This document shows, in pieces, positions 1 through 8,670 of a stretch of 64,000 nucleotides of DNA. The notes beneath the pieces were generated by a model. That model searched no databases. It saw nothing but the letters and a program-made list of their open reading frames with translations, and was not told where the DNA came from. Both the position numbers and the translations under genes were made by a program. The stretch lies in contig JACSSC010000042.1 of assembly GCA_014879445.1 (NCBI GenBank), positions 1-64,000 of the forward strand. The letters are read 5' to 3'. The DNA comes from Candidatus Competibacteraceae bacterium. Its GTDB lineage: Bacteria > Bacteroidota > Bacteroidia > CAIKAF01. Within the stretch, counting starts at the first letter, position 1. Each line of letters begins with the position of its first letter.

Positions 1-78
1 GCTTCTTTTTTCAGTCGTGCTTCTTCCTCTTCTTTGAGTCGTTTGTCTTCGGCTTCTTTTTTCAGTCGTGCTTCTTCT
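1..78 (-). repeat. 51-bp (17-codon) in-frame direct repeat
   Basis: Bases 1-26 recur at 52-77, a period of 51 bp that keeps the reading frame. It encodes a repeating charged heptad-like segment rich in K, E, R and A at the distal end of the coiled coil. More copies may lie beyond the window edge. Confidence 0.75.
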
Positions 79-596
79 GCCTTTCGTTTCTTTTCTTCTT
101 CCAGAAGAGCCAACTTTTCATCATTCCCTGACTTGATGGATTCAACTTTTTTTTGTTGTGCTTTAAGCGTCCTCAAGTGCTCTTGTTCGAGAATAAAAGC
201 ATATTCACGATCATCAAATTTAATTTTTCCGGTTTCGTTTGGCATTTGATCGAATGGCTTGTAAATCAGCACATCGAGAAATACCGGCATCACACCTTCT
301 TCAAATATTTCCTTAGGGACTTTAGTATCAATGCTGAATTTTCTTATAACATATCCATCGAGGTCGAACTCCAAATCGAAAACAGCTTGGAAGTCGAGCT
401 CAAGCTTATATTTTCCATCAGGTTTTGAAGTGTACGTTTTTTTATTTTTACCAGATTTAGAAACATGAATTTTCACAACGGTAGGGTTAGTATCATCCGG
501 TTTAACAAATCCTTCTACAGTAACAAACTTATCCTGTGCAGCAAGATGAATAAAAGAGAAAAATGATAAAGCAAAAAGCCAAGCGGATATTTTCAT
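1..596 (-). CDS. Exported coiled-coil protein (C-terminus outside window)
   Basis: Reading the minus strand from the ATG at 594-596 gives an open frame that runs off the window edge, so the C-terminus is missing. The first ~20 residues are a signal peptide ending in a hydrophobic stretch and AAQ. Residues ~25-130 look like a beta-rich domain resembling the carboxypeptidase-regulatory or SpaA-like folds that Bacteroidota exported proteins often carry. From about residue 150 the protein becomes a highly charged K/E/R/A coiled coil, TolA-like in composition, with a repeated 17-residue unit. It follows the glycosyltransferase on the same strand with a 27-nt gap, so it may belong to the same transcript. 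Function is not recognisable; a periplasmic or envelope structural role is inference. Confidence 0.7.
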   Translation of the reverse strand, partial: MKISAWLFALSFFSFIHLAAQDKFVTVEGFVKPDDTNPTVVKIHVSKSGKNKKTYTSKPDGKYKLELDFQAVFDLEFDLDGYVIRKFSIDTKVPKEIFEEGVMPVFLDVLIYKPFDQMPNETGKIKFDDREYAFILEQEHLRTLKAQQKKVESIKSGNDEKLALLEEEKKRKAEEARLKKEAEDKRLKEEEEARLKKE

Positions 597-623
597 GGGC
601 AACATAACGTCAATCTGAACAAA

Positions 624-1673
624 TTATTTCATATTAGCCCATTCCAGCATTTTCTGCATGTGGTGAGACAAGGTTATTTTTTTATCGAATGCAAAAGTAG
701 GAGAAATTGCAAAATTATGGGGGTTGAATTCACGAATAGTTTCTTCCCATTTATCGGCAGATTGAGGAGGTAAAATGATTCCCTCCATTTCATTTACTAA
801 CTCGGAGGCGCCTACTTGATCAGAAATAATAACAGGCGTATGGGACGCAAGCGATTCAGCTACAATTTGTCCGTAGGGCTCATACACTGAAGGATGAAGC
901 AGGGCATCCGCTGCAAGGTAATATGGGCGTGGATTTGATTGATATCCAGCATAATGTACATTGGGCAGTGAGGAATGAACTTCGGGTAGGCCCATAATGA
1001 TTAAGTGATTGTTAGTATCAGTAAGTTTTTCAAATATACTGAGTAATAGTGGAAGGCCTTTTCGTTCATGACCCGTTGATACAAAAAGGAAAAATCTATG
1101 ATTAGTATCCCAGTTGAGTGCAAGTCGTGCTGATCTTTTTTCTTCTCGTGTCGGAGTAGTATAGTTGGTTGTATTCAATGGAGGATAAAGTATTTTTACT
1201 TTGTCGGGATGAACATGGTAAAGTGAAATGAGTTCGTTTCTAATCATTTCAGAGGCGGCGAAAATAATCTGTGAATGATGAAATCCTCTTCTGTCCATGC
1301 GAATTTGCTCCAAATCGTTTATCGAAGCAGGTTTATTATTCATCTTATGAAGGTATCCAAGATGATTTCCGGGGCAGAGAATAAACTGTTGATGACTTGT
1401 ACGACCGAGAGATAGAGAGAAGTCGTATCTGTGTCGTTTCATGTATCTTCCAAGTCGGGCATCAAAACGGCCTTGTCGAAATGGTTTAGGCAAAAGACCG
1501 GCGCCAAGTTGTACAACTTTAACATCCTTTGGCAGCTCAATAATGGGATTGTATTTGGCACATAGTACATGCACCACATCTCCACGTTCGTGAAAAAAGC
1601 GAATATAATTCTTCAGTCGGGTTTCCAAACCTCCAAACTGTATAAGGCGATAATGTATTAAAGCGACTTTCAA
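624..1673 (-). CDS. Glycosyltransferase, GT4-type
   Basis: A GT-B fold retaining glycosyltransferase that probably adds a sugar from a nucleotide donor to a surface glycan or lipid. The N-terminus reads KVALIHYR followed by a G-rich GGLETR loop, as usual for GT4 acceptor domains. The C-terminal donor domain holds the EX7E motif (EPYGQIVAE) followed by PVI and a GASELV segment. The frame is open back to 1712 but holds no ATG; I choose the TTG at 1671-1673 because family members start right at this strand (M-K-V-A-L). Length from there is 349 aa, normal for the family. It lies in a minus-strand run with envelope genes, so a role in lipopolysaccharide or exopolysaccharide is likely but not shown. 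Confidence 0.8.
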   Translation of the reverse strand: MKVALIHYRLIQFGGLETRLKNYIRFFHERGDVVHVLCAKYNPIIELPKDVKVVQLGAGLLPKPFRQGRFDARLGRYMKRHRYDFSLSLGRTSHQQFILCPGNHLGYLHKMNNKPASINDLEQIRMDRRGFHHSQIIFAASEMIRNELISLYHVHPDKVKILYPPLNTTNYTTPTREEKRSARLALNWDTNHRFFLFVSTGHERKGLPLLLSIFEKLTDTNNHLIIMGLPEVHSSLPNVHYAGYQSNPRPYYLAADALLHPSVYEPYGQIVAESLASHTPVIISDQVGASELVNEMEGIILPPQSADKWEETIREFNPHNFAISPTFAFDKKITLSHHMQKMLEWANMK

Positions 1674-1746
1674 TGCGACAAAGATTAAAAAACTTAATGT
1701 TAATACATACAATAGAATGTTGTATTAACATCAGATACAAAGATAA

Positions 1747-2226
1747 TCAAAATGCTCGGGTGTTTGACAAAAGCCAGTTGTAATTAGGCAATGTGTCATG
1801 AGTTGTGAAGGGTGAAGTGTGACTATGACGAAAGAGAAAGTAATGCGATAGTCCATTTGAAATGAGCAGGCAAGGTACTTGTAGTGAGCGGTTATAATGA
1901 GCTATTTGCATGATGGTATCGTCAGTAATGTGTATATGGGGCGCTTTGCATTCAACAATCATTTGCGGCTTTAGATATTGATTATACACAATGGCATCAC
2001 AACGTCGCACTAGTGAGTGAATACGAATAGTTGCTTCTACATGGATACGGCCAATGGGGTAACCGAGTTGATGAACGAGATATAGCAGTAATTGTTGTCG
2101 CACCCATTCTTCAGGAGTGAGTATGACATATTTTTTTCGAAAGGAATCCCATATTTGCAGTTGATGTTCTTGTTCCCTTGTTTTTATGGGTTGTAAGGGG
2201 ATGTTGAGAAGGGGCGTTTCGTTCAT
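1747..2226 (-). CDS. Stand-alone HSDR_N (PD-(D/E)XK fold) protein
   Basis: A 159-aa protein matching the type I restriction enzyme R N-terminal domain (HSDR_N family) found as single-domain genes across Bacteroidota. The nuclease-fold residues are visible: an early Glu in HVEATI, an Asp in RRCDAIVY and the ECK motif in MIVECKAP, spaced as in PD-(D/E)XK enzymes. There is no helicase or specificity subunit nearby, so it is not part of a restriction system here. Its ATG overlaps the stop of the OmpA-type gene by 4 bp (ATGA), which implies translational coupling. The catalytic residues look intact, but substrate and role are unknown. Confidence 0.75.
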   Translation of the reverse strand: MNETPLLNIPLQPIKTREQEHQLQIWDSFRKKYVILTPEEWVRQQLLLYLVHQLGYPIGRIHVEATIRIHSLVRRCDAIVYNQYLKPQMIVECKAPHIHITDDTIMQIAHYNRSLQVPCLLISNGLSHYFLFRHSHTSPFTTHDTLPNYNWLLSNTRAF

Positions 2227-3014
2227 TCTGATTTGCCGTTAAGAATATCAAAGAATTCCTGCATGTTGGGAGATAAAATGATTTCAGTTCGGCGATTACG
2301 GGATCTTCCTTCCTCAGATTCATTATCAGCTATGGGCATAAATGGACCTCTGCCTGCTGCAATAATGCGGTTTGGGGTAACATTTTTATCGGTTAATATT
2401 CTAATGATGGATGTTGCTCTCATTACACTCAAATCCCAATTTGAGAAATCTGTTCCTACATTGTCTGTATGTCCTTCTATGGTAATATTGATTTCTGGCT
2501 GTTGATTCAGTACCAAAGCCAGTTTGTTGAGCGCATCAACACCCATTGGGTCAACTTTGTAGCTTCCTGATTTAAATAACAACTTTTCTGAAAGGGAGAT
2601 ATATACTTTTCCGTCTTTGATAAATACAGAAATATCTTCAGTTTTGAAGTTCTCCATTGCTTTGGTGATGGTGCTGCGTAGTTTTTCAACTTTTTGATGA
2701 AGCGTTTGAATAATTTCTTGCAGCTCATTTAATTTGATTTCTTTTGCTTTCAGTTCCTCTTCCTTTTGCCTGAGGGCATCACCCATATTTTTGCGCAGGT
2801 TTTCTATTTCATCTGATAGAGAAACTTGAACAGATTCTAAGTCGGTAATTCGACTGAGCGCTTCGTTTTTTTCGTTACTAAGCCATTCTGCTTGTTCACG
2901 ACATTTCAACAACTCAGATTCTTTAGCAGTAAATTTTTTTTTGGATACACATCCTAAAGAAAATGATATGATAATCAGAAATGGTAGCAGATAATGAGAA
3001 GCGTATTTAATCAT
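2223..3014 (-). CDS. OmpA-family lipoprotein with coiled coil
   Basis: A 263-aa envelope protein. Residues 1-22 are a lipoprotein signal with lipobox FSLGC, so Cys22 is the likely lipidated residue. Residues ~30-125 form a charged coiled coil. Residues ~140-255 are an OmpA C-terminal peptidoglycan-binding domain, with the TDNVG loop, a GRGPFMP segment and NRRTEI, the region that in OmpA binds diaminopimelate of peptidoglycan. The likely location is the outer membrane facing the periplasm, tethering membrane to wall. The gene sits 27 bp downstream of the beta-barrel gene and overlaps the following HSDR_N gene by 4 bp, so these genes are probably co-transcribed. Confidence 0.88.
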   Translation of the reverse strand: MIKYASHYLLPFLIIISFSLGCVSKKKFTAKESELLKCREQAEWLSNEKNEALSRITDLESVQVSLSDEIENLRKNMGDALRQKEEELKAKEIKLNELQEIIQTLHQKVEKLRSTITKAMENFKTEDISVFIKDGKVYISLSEKLLFKSGSYKVDPMGVDALNKLALVLNQQPEINITIEGHTDNVGTDFSNWDLSVMRATSIIRILTDKNVTPNRIIAAGRGPFMPIADNESEEGRSRNRRTEIILSPNMQEFFDILNGKSE

Positions 3015-3041
3015 TTATTACTTAGTATTATGATTTCACTT

Positions 3042-4727
3042 TTACAATCCAAAAGTCAAGCCCCCCATTACACAAAATTGCTGTGTGGGATATCCATACC
3101 AGCGTTGATATCGAAACGCAGCCATATTATTCATGTTAACCCAAAACGAGAGCATTTTTGTAAGCCGATATTCGCCACCGATAGAAATATCAAACAAAGG
3201 GCCGATATCCTGTATATATTCGTTTTTAATGAGGGGATTTGCGGCATCATAAATAAATCTTTGGGCTTTTTGAGGGCCGATAAAGAAGAAGTCGGCACGG
3301 ATGATAATTTTATCGCGAAGATTATAATATCCGCTGATTGTAGCATCCACTGAAGGTCTGTGCCAAGGCGTATGAAGTTTGTCGGTAAAGAAAAAATAAT
3401 AATTGGCTTTAGCTGAGATCCAAAGTTTATCGCTAAGGTTGTACGACAGTTCACCATGTATTCTTACACGATTGGTTCGATCATAAACGGTTTGAAAGCC
3501 ACGTTGGTGTGATGATATTGTATCGTTAACGAAGTATGCAAAATTATCTATCAAAGAATATGATGCTCCTAAGTTGTATGAGAAGTTTTTAGTAAATGAA
3601 CCGGTTACCCCTACGGATGCGTGAATCCATTCATTGAAGTTAGAAAGACCTGTAGTGCTCATCATATAAGGATTTTGACGGCTGAGTGCATAAAAGCTAT
3701 TTCGTCTGTATTGTCCTGATAGGGTGCTGTAAATCATGATATAATTGCGATAGATATTGAATCGCATTTGAACATCAGGATACACATTAAACTTAGTGGA
3801 ATCATCAACACCTAAAGCAAGGTCAACACCCAGGTGAATATTCCACCACTTACCACCCAGTTTCATATAAGGGGTAAAATTAGCAAAGAAGCCATGAGTA
3901 GATGGCATGGAGTCGTTCTGGTACTGTATGTATTCGAGACGGGTTTTCCCGCCAAAAAATTCGCGTGCAAATTTATCTGTAAATTTATTTAAATCAGCGC
4001 TAACTATCACACTGTTTTCCATTGCACCCCATTTGTCGGTGATATTATAAAAATTAATATCAATGCGATGATTGAGGTGTATTGAATCGTTGCGGTAATT
4101 GCTGAATAAGGCGCCATGGAAACCGAATTTGGAGTATCGTTGGCGAGCAGTATCTTCATTTACCAAGCTGTCAAGTGCCGGGAAGTAATTATAATATCTA
4201 ACTACATTTCGGATATAATCGGCATTGAGTTGAAGGGTATGTGTTTTGAAATAGTGTGAATATGCAGCATATCCTTCATTATCGCTCATAGCCGGATTGC
4301 CTCGATTGCTTATTGACCCTTGCGAAGAAAGATGCTTGTATCTAAAAGTGTAATAATTGTTTTTGGCACGAAGGTTTGATACATATGCATCTACAAATGG
4401 AGTAACATAGTTGCCAAATCCTGCTTTTATGTATAGTCGATGCAGTTTGGTAAGTGGTTCGGCTTTCATCCGTGCCGGTGCAATTGTATCAGGAGTAAAT
4501 GTAGTTTTGGCACTGACCGATCGAATGGGATATTCCAATTGCGCTACAACTCGAAAGGTATCTTGAATACCCGGCTGAAAGGTGAGTTTTTCTACTTCAG
4601 CCAAACGGGGCTCAAATCCGGTGAATACATTTACTTCATCAGTTGGTGGCTGTGTCTGTGCCATGCCATGCTGAAAAAAACCAATGATCAGTAAGGCAAT
4701 GACAAATGATATGATTGACTTATTCAT
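3042..4727 (-). CDS. Outer-membrane beta-barrel protein, 561 aa
   Basis: Signal peptide at residues 1-23 (ending GMAQ), then a ~75-residue non-barrel segment, then alternating amphipathic strands rich in Y/F/N/S through the end, which closes with an aromatic/hydrophobic stretch (GGLTFGL) as barrels do. It resembles the TonB-receptor-like barrels of Bacteroidota but lacks a recognisable plug domain or TonB box, so active transport is not supported. The start codon overlaps the stop of the upstream TPR gene (TAATG), indicating coupled translation with that protein. The pairing suggests that the two proteins act together at the outer membrane; this is inference. Confidence 0.8.
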   Translation of the reverse strand: MNKSIISFVIALLIIGFFQHGMAQTQPPTDEVNVFTGFEPRLAEVEKLTFQPGIQDTFRVVAQLEYPIRSVSAKTTFTPDTIAPARMKAEPLTKLHRLYIKAGFGNYVTPFVDAYVSNLRAKNNYYTFRYKHLSSQGSISNRGNPAMSDNEGYAAYSHYFKTHTLQLNADYIRNVVRYYNYFPALDSLVNEDTARQRYSKFGFHGALFSNYRNDSIHLNHRIDINFYNITDKWGAMENSVIVSADLNKFTDKFAREFFGGKTRLEYIQYQNDSMPSTHGFFANFTPYMKLGGKWWNIHLGVDLALGVDDSTKFNVYPDVQMRFNIYRNYIMIYSTLSGQYRRNSFYALSRQNPYMMSTTGLSNFNEWIHASVGVTGSFTKNFSYNLGASYSLIDNFAYFVNDTISSHQRGFQTVYDRTNRVRIHGELSYNLSDKLWISAKANYYFFFTDKLHTPWHRPSVDATISGYYNLRDKIIIRADFFFIGPQKAQRFIYDAANPLIKNEYIQDIGPLFDISIGGEYRLTKMLSFWVNMNNMAAFRYQRWYGYPTQQFCVMGGLTFGL

Positions 4728-7700
4728 TATGGCTGACTTTTCGGTTTTTTATCGTTTTCAAATTCAAATTCATTATCTTGTTCCAAACGGGGTTGCAGTT
4801 GTTGATTTTCTGCTTGAATAATGGCCTCTAATTTGGCTTTTGCTATGTTAATCAAATCCTGTCCGTCGTGTCGAGAAATAACAGTATTGAGCATGCTTTT
4901 AGCTTGTGGATAATCTTTCATGGCAACATATACATCAGAAAGAAGGATGAAGCACTGTGCCAGCATGTGTTTATCTCCTCCCATATTTTTTATCGCTGCT
5001 CGTAGATGTTTTTCCGATTCGGAATATTTATTTTGTTTGTAGAGAATTTCACCAATGCGATATTGCGATTCTATATCAAATTCAGAAGGAATACGGGCGA
5101 TTACTTTTTTGTATTCTGATAGTGCTTCTTCCCATTGTGCTGATTTATAGAAGCAGGTTGCTTGAATATAATGCGCCTGTTCTTCTGTGTATTCATTGAG
5201 TTTTTCAAAAGCCAATACAAGTTTGGCGTATTCAACAGATAAGTCGCATCGTTGTGTTTTGAAATAGTTTTGCATTAATCCAATTCGGGCTTTTTTCATC
5301 AAGTCGGGGGTTTCGGCTTGTTGCTCCATGATGGTGTAAACTTCGATAAGCCCTAGCGAGTCGCCTGATTTTTCTAAAATTGTTGCAGCTCGATTAAGGG
5401 CATTTTCGCTATACATATTTTTTCGTTGGAGATAAATAAAGTGATAATGTGGCAAGGCCTCTGTATTTTGATTTTGTTTTACATGACATTCGGCTTTGTG
5501 ATGGTGTGCCTCCAGCAGGAAAATGCCTTTTGGAAAATTGCCGATGTATTTGGATAATGCGTCAATGGCTTTAGAACAAAGGTTTTGATTTAATAAGATT
5601 TCAGCAGCTTCATAACTGGCAGAATCAAGCGAACCCATGGATAATTCAACATTCTGAAGTCCTTTTACATATTGGGTGTAGGCATCAATATCGCCCAATT
5701 CGATATATATATTGCGAATGTATTTGAGGGCTTCTGCGGCTTGCGGGGTATTGGGAAATTCATCAACCACTCTTTTGTACCAGCCCAAAGATTCTCGATT
5801 GTTGTCGGCATTAAAATAAATAAGACCGAGTTGCAGATAGGCCTTACTAAGGAATGCAGATTGTTGACCTGAATTTACGATTGCTTCAAAATTTGTAACG
5901 GCATCGTTGGTTTTGCCAAGGCGAATGTTTGCCAACCCAAGTTCATATTGCATCTCGTCGCGATATACGGATTGAGGATAAGATGTAAGAGCTTGTTTCA
6001 AACTGGCTGCTTTACCTGCTTGATTTCCGTTTAACCCCTGGATTAATCCTTTTTGATACAACGCATAGTCGTTAACATATTGCCCGGTTTGCAACGCCTG
6101 GTCGTAATAATTGATGGCTTTGTTATAATCGCGAAGCATAAAATAACAATCGCCGATGCGTAAATAGGCATCATGCAATTTACGGGTATCAGAAATCGGA
6201 GATGCTGTATAGTTTCTAAATTCTGTGGCAGCATTTGAATAATTTTTCTTTTTCAAGTGTACGTATGCCAAGCCATAGTAAGCATCGTAATAGTAAGGTA
6301 CTGATTTAGCAGCAGCGGATGTAAGAAAATCTTCAAATGCTGCTCCGGCACCCTGATAGTTTTTCATTCGATATTTGGCTTCTGCCAACCAAAATTTGCT
6401 TTCTGCAGTAATGCGGTTGTCATAGTTTAGCAGTATGGCTTCATGCAAATGACTGATAGATTCTTCGTATTCCAAATTGGTAAATAGCTCAATGGCTCGG
6501 AAATAATAGATGCGTTGTTCTGCAATTTTGAGTTTGGTGTTTTTATTTTTTATTTTGGAAAGTGAAGTAAGTGCATCTCTATAATTTTGTGTATTCAGAT
6601 AAATGTTTACCATTATTTCATAGGCCTCTTCTATATTATTGGCTTGTGGATATGTATTTATATATTGATTGATGGCTTCAATGGCTTCATTGTAAGGATT
6701 GTATCCAAGCTCATATGATAGTTTTGCGAAGTTAAACAGTGCTTCTTGTGCAATGCGTGCATCGTGTTGCATGGCAGCAGATAACTTCAGCATATCAAGT
6801 GCAGACCTCTTTTGATTGGTTTTGATATAACTGTCGGCCATGTAATAATATGATGTTTGCGAAATCAAATCATCTTCTGATGTGCAGTTTTTAAGCGCTG
6901 AGATTGCGTCATCAAAACGAAGAATACGGTGGCAGGATATTCCCATCTGATAATATCCATTGCGATCGAGAGTTGTGCCTGTAGCTAAATATGCTTCATA
7001 ATTGTAGATGGCTCTTTGATCATTCTTCAGTTCAAAATATGATTCCGCCAGCAGACGTCTGACTAATGGAAGGTTTTTGCCCTTCAATGTGTCAGCAATC
7101 GGCTCTGCGTAAGTAACCGCATCTTCATATTTGCCTTGTAAATAATAAATCTGTGCTACATAAAAAGGAATCAGACGTGCAAAAGCTTTTTCTTTTTGAA
7201 TGCTCAGAAAATGCTGAAGAGCTACTTCATAATTTTTTTTTAGATAGGCGATATGGGCAAAATAGTATGTGGCAGCTGTTTGATATATGTTTTTTTGATC
7301 TTTGATGGCGGCAAAATCAAGTTGTGCTTTATCATATTCTTCTATCTGAAAGCGACTATAACCCAACTTGTAATAATACTCAAATGCTTCATTTTTAGTG
7401 AGCTGATTTACATCGGTTTTTTGCATATATGCTATGCAAGTTTTATAATCTTTTTTTCTAAAATAGAGTTTCCCTAATTGAAAGTATGCTTGTACAACTT
7501 TATTGCTATGAGGGTATTTTTCTATGAAATGCTTCATCAGGTATTCTGCATTCTCATGAAAAAGCTCGACTGCGCAGGTTGCATGATAATATGTAGCGGC
7601 ACTGATGGCATAGTCGGTTTTTTCTCCAGGAGAGCGCAGAAATTCATCAAATCTCAGCTGTGCTGCACCAAATTTTTGTTTTTGAAATAGATCAACGGCG

Positions 7701-7825
7701 TCTTTATAACTTCTTTCTGAATCAAGATAATATTGAGTGCGCTGTGCCTGCATGGATGCATAACACATGCATGTTATGCAAATCATGAAAATGATTTTTA
7801 TTGCTTGATTTTTTGATGCAATCAT
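4727..7825 (-). CDS. Large exported TPR protein, 1032 aa
   Basis: Signal peptide at residues 1-28 (ends SMQAQ), then tandem tetratricopeptide repeats over nearly the whole length: recurring pairs of helices with A/G-Y-x-L/K patterns such as YYKLGYSRF, AYLRIGDCYF and YRIGEILYK. The last ~40 residues are charged and low complexity. TPR superhelices bind other proteins, so this is probably a periplasmic scaffold. It is the first gene of the minus-strand run and lies directly upstream of, and overlaps by one base, the 561-aa barrel. A TACTTTTG promoter-like box sits 34 bp upstream. No enzymatic domain is visible. Confidence 0.85.
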   Translation of the reverse strand: MIASKNQAIKIIFMICITCMCYASMQAQRTQYYLDSERSYKDAVDLFQKQKFGAAQLRFDEFLRSPGEKTDYAISAATYYHATCAVELFHENAEYLMKHFIEKYPHSNKVVQAYFQLGKLYFRKKDYKTCIAYMQKTDVNQLTKNEAFEYYYKLGYSRFQIEEYDKAQLDFAAIKDQKNIYQTAATYYFAHIAYLKKNYEVALQHFLSIQKEKAFARLIPFYVAQIYYLQGKYEDAVTYAEPIADTLKGKNLPLVRRLLAESYFELKNDQRAIYNYEAYLATGTTLDRNGYYQMGISCHRILRFDDAISALKNCTSEDDLISQTSYYYMADSYIKTNQKRSALDMLKLSAAMQHDARIAQEALFNFAKLSYELGYNPYNEAIEAINQYINTYPQANNIEEAYEIMVNIYLNTQNYRDALTSLSKIKNKNTKLKIAEQRIYYFRAIELFTNLEYEESISHLHEAILLNYDNRITAESKFWLAEAKYRMKNYQGAGAAFEDFLTSAAAKSVPYYYDAYYGLAYVHLKKKNYSNAATEFRNYTASPISDTRKLHDAYLRIGDCYFMLRDYNKAINYYDQALQTGQYVNDYALYQKGLIQGLNGNQAGKAASLKQALTSYPQSVYRDEMQYELGLANIRLGKTNDAVTNFEAIVNSGQQSAFLSKAYLQLGLIYFNADNNRESLGWYKRVVDEFPNTPQAAEALKYIRNIYIELGDIDAYTQYVKGLQNVELSMGSLDSASYEAAEILLNQNLCSKAIDALSKYIGNFPKGIFLLEAHHHKAECHVKQNQNTEALPHYHFIYLQRKNMYSENALNRAATILEKSGDSLGLIEVYTIMEQQAETPDLMKKARIGLMQNYFKTQRCDLSVEYAKLVLAFEKLNEYTEEQAHYIQATCFYKSAQWEEALSEYKKVIARIPSEFDIESQYRIGEILYKQNKYSESEKHLRAAIKNMGGDKHMLAQCFILLSDVYVAMKDYPQAKSMLNTVISRHDGQDLINIAKAKLEAIIQAENQQLQPRLEQDNEFEFENDKKPKSQP

Positions 7826-7858
7826 GTATTAAGACGCTTTCAGCATTGTATGTTTGAA

Positions 7859-7866
7859 CAAAAGTA
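7859..7866 (-). promoter_or_regulatory. Bacteroidota -7 box (TACTTTTG) for the TPR gene
   Basis: On the minus strand the octamer TACTTTTG fits TAnnTTTG exactly and ends 34 bp before the ATG of the TPR gene. No clear TTTG is seen at the expected -33 position. Confidence 0.5.
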
Positions 7867-7983
7867 CGTGGATTGATTTTCGTTTATAGGATAAGGGGGC
7901 ATTGATTTATTAACGACCTTATATTGATAATTATTTTATTCTCTCAGAATGAAAGTGCTGAAAAACATGAACTTTGCAGGGGT

Positions 7984-8670
7984 ATGGAACAAAATATCGT
8001 CATCCGTTTCTCTGATGTCTCAGTACTTCAAGCCAAAAATCTTGTGCTTCGTAAAGTTAGTTTTCAGGTTTGTAAGGGCGAATTTGTTTATCTGATTGGT
8101 CGAACAGGTAGCGGCAAAAGCAGTTTGATGAAAACTATGTATGCTGAGCTACCTTTGGCCGAAGGGCAGGCAGATATTGTTGGTTTTGATTTGGATGCCA
8201 TCAAATCGAAAGAAGTACCATTTCTAAGAAGAAAACTGGGCGTTGTGTTTCAGGATTTTCAGCTTCTCACAGATCGGAGCATTTCTGATAATTTGCTTTT
8301 TGTGCTGCGTGCTACAGGTTGGAATGATAAGGATGCTATGGAAGAGAGGATGAGTGAAGTTTTGAATATGGTTGGGCTGGGGACTAAAGGATTTAAGTTT
8401 CCTCATGAATTGTCGGGAGGGGAACAACAACGGATTGTTATTGCCCGCGCTTTGCTAAATCATCCCGAACTGATATTGGCTGATGAACCTACCGGCAATC
8501 TTGATCCGGAAACATCAGTTGAAATTATGCAACTACTCCATGACATTAATCAAAAAGGCACAACAATTCTGATGGCTACACATGATAAATATATCACGGA
8601 CATGTTCCCTCACCGCACACTAAAGTGCGATAATAATACCATTATTGATTTGGCCACAACAGCTGTATGA
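7984..8670 (+). CDS. ftsE: Cell-division ABC transporter ATP-binding protein FtsE
   Basis: ATPase of the FtsEX complex, which couples ATP hydrolysis to activation of septal peptidoglycan hydrolases at the inner membrane. The 228-aa product has Walker A GRTGSGKSS, a Q-loop VVFQDFQLL, the signature LSGGEQQR, Walker B LILADEPTGNLD and the switch His in ATHD. The frame is open from 7924, but family N-termini match MEQNIVIRF, so the ATG at 7984 is chosen. FtsX, its membrane partner, is not adjacent: it begins at 63445. The 3' end overlaps the convergent glycosyltransferase by 29 bp. A LolD-type exporter ATPase is the main alternative, but the N-terminal and signature regions fit FtsE better. Confidence 0.88.
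   Translation: MEQNIVIRFSDVSVLQAKNLVLRKVSFQVCKGEFVYLIGRTGSGKSSLMKTMYAELPLAEGQADIVGFDLDAIKSKEVPFLRRKLGVVFQDFQLLTDRSISDNLLFVLRATGWNDKDAMEERMSEVLNMVGLGTKGFKFPHELSGGEQQRIVIARALLNHPELILADEPTGNLDPETSVEIMQLLHDINQKGTTILMATHDKYITDMFPHRTLKCDNNTIIDLATTAV

Noticed and set aside
34-428. Two plus-strand frames at the left edge
   Set aside because: They are antisense shadows of the exported coiled-coil gene; their serine- and phenylalanine-rich make-up is what reverse reading of its K/E-rich repeats gives.
8642-8670. Frameshift explaining the ftsE/glycosyltransferase overlap
   Set aside because: Both frames are complete with family-like ends, so a real tail-tail overlap is the simplest reading.
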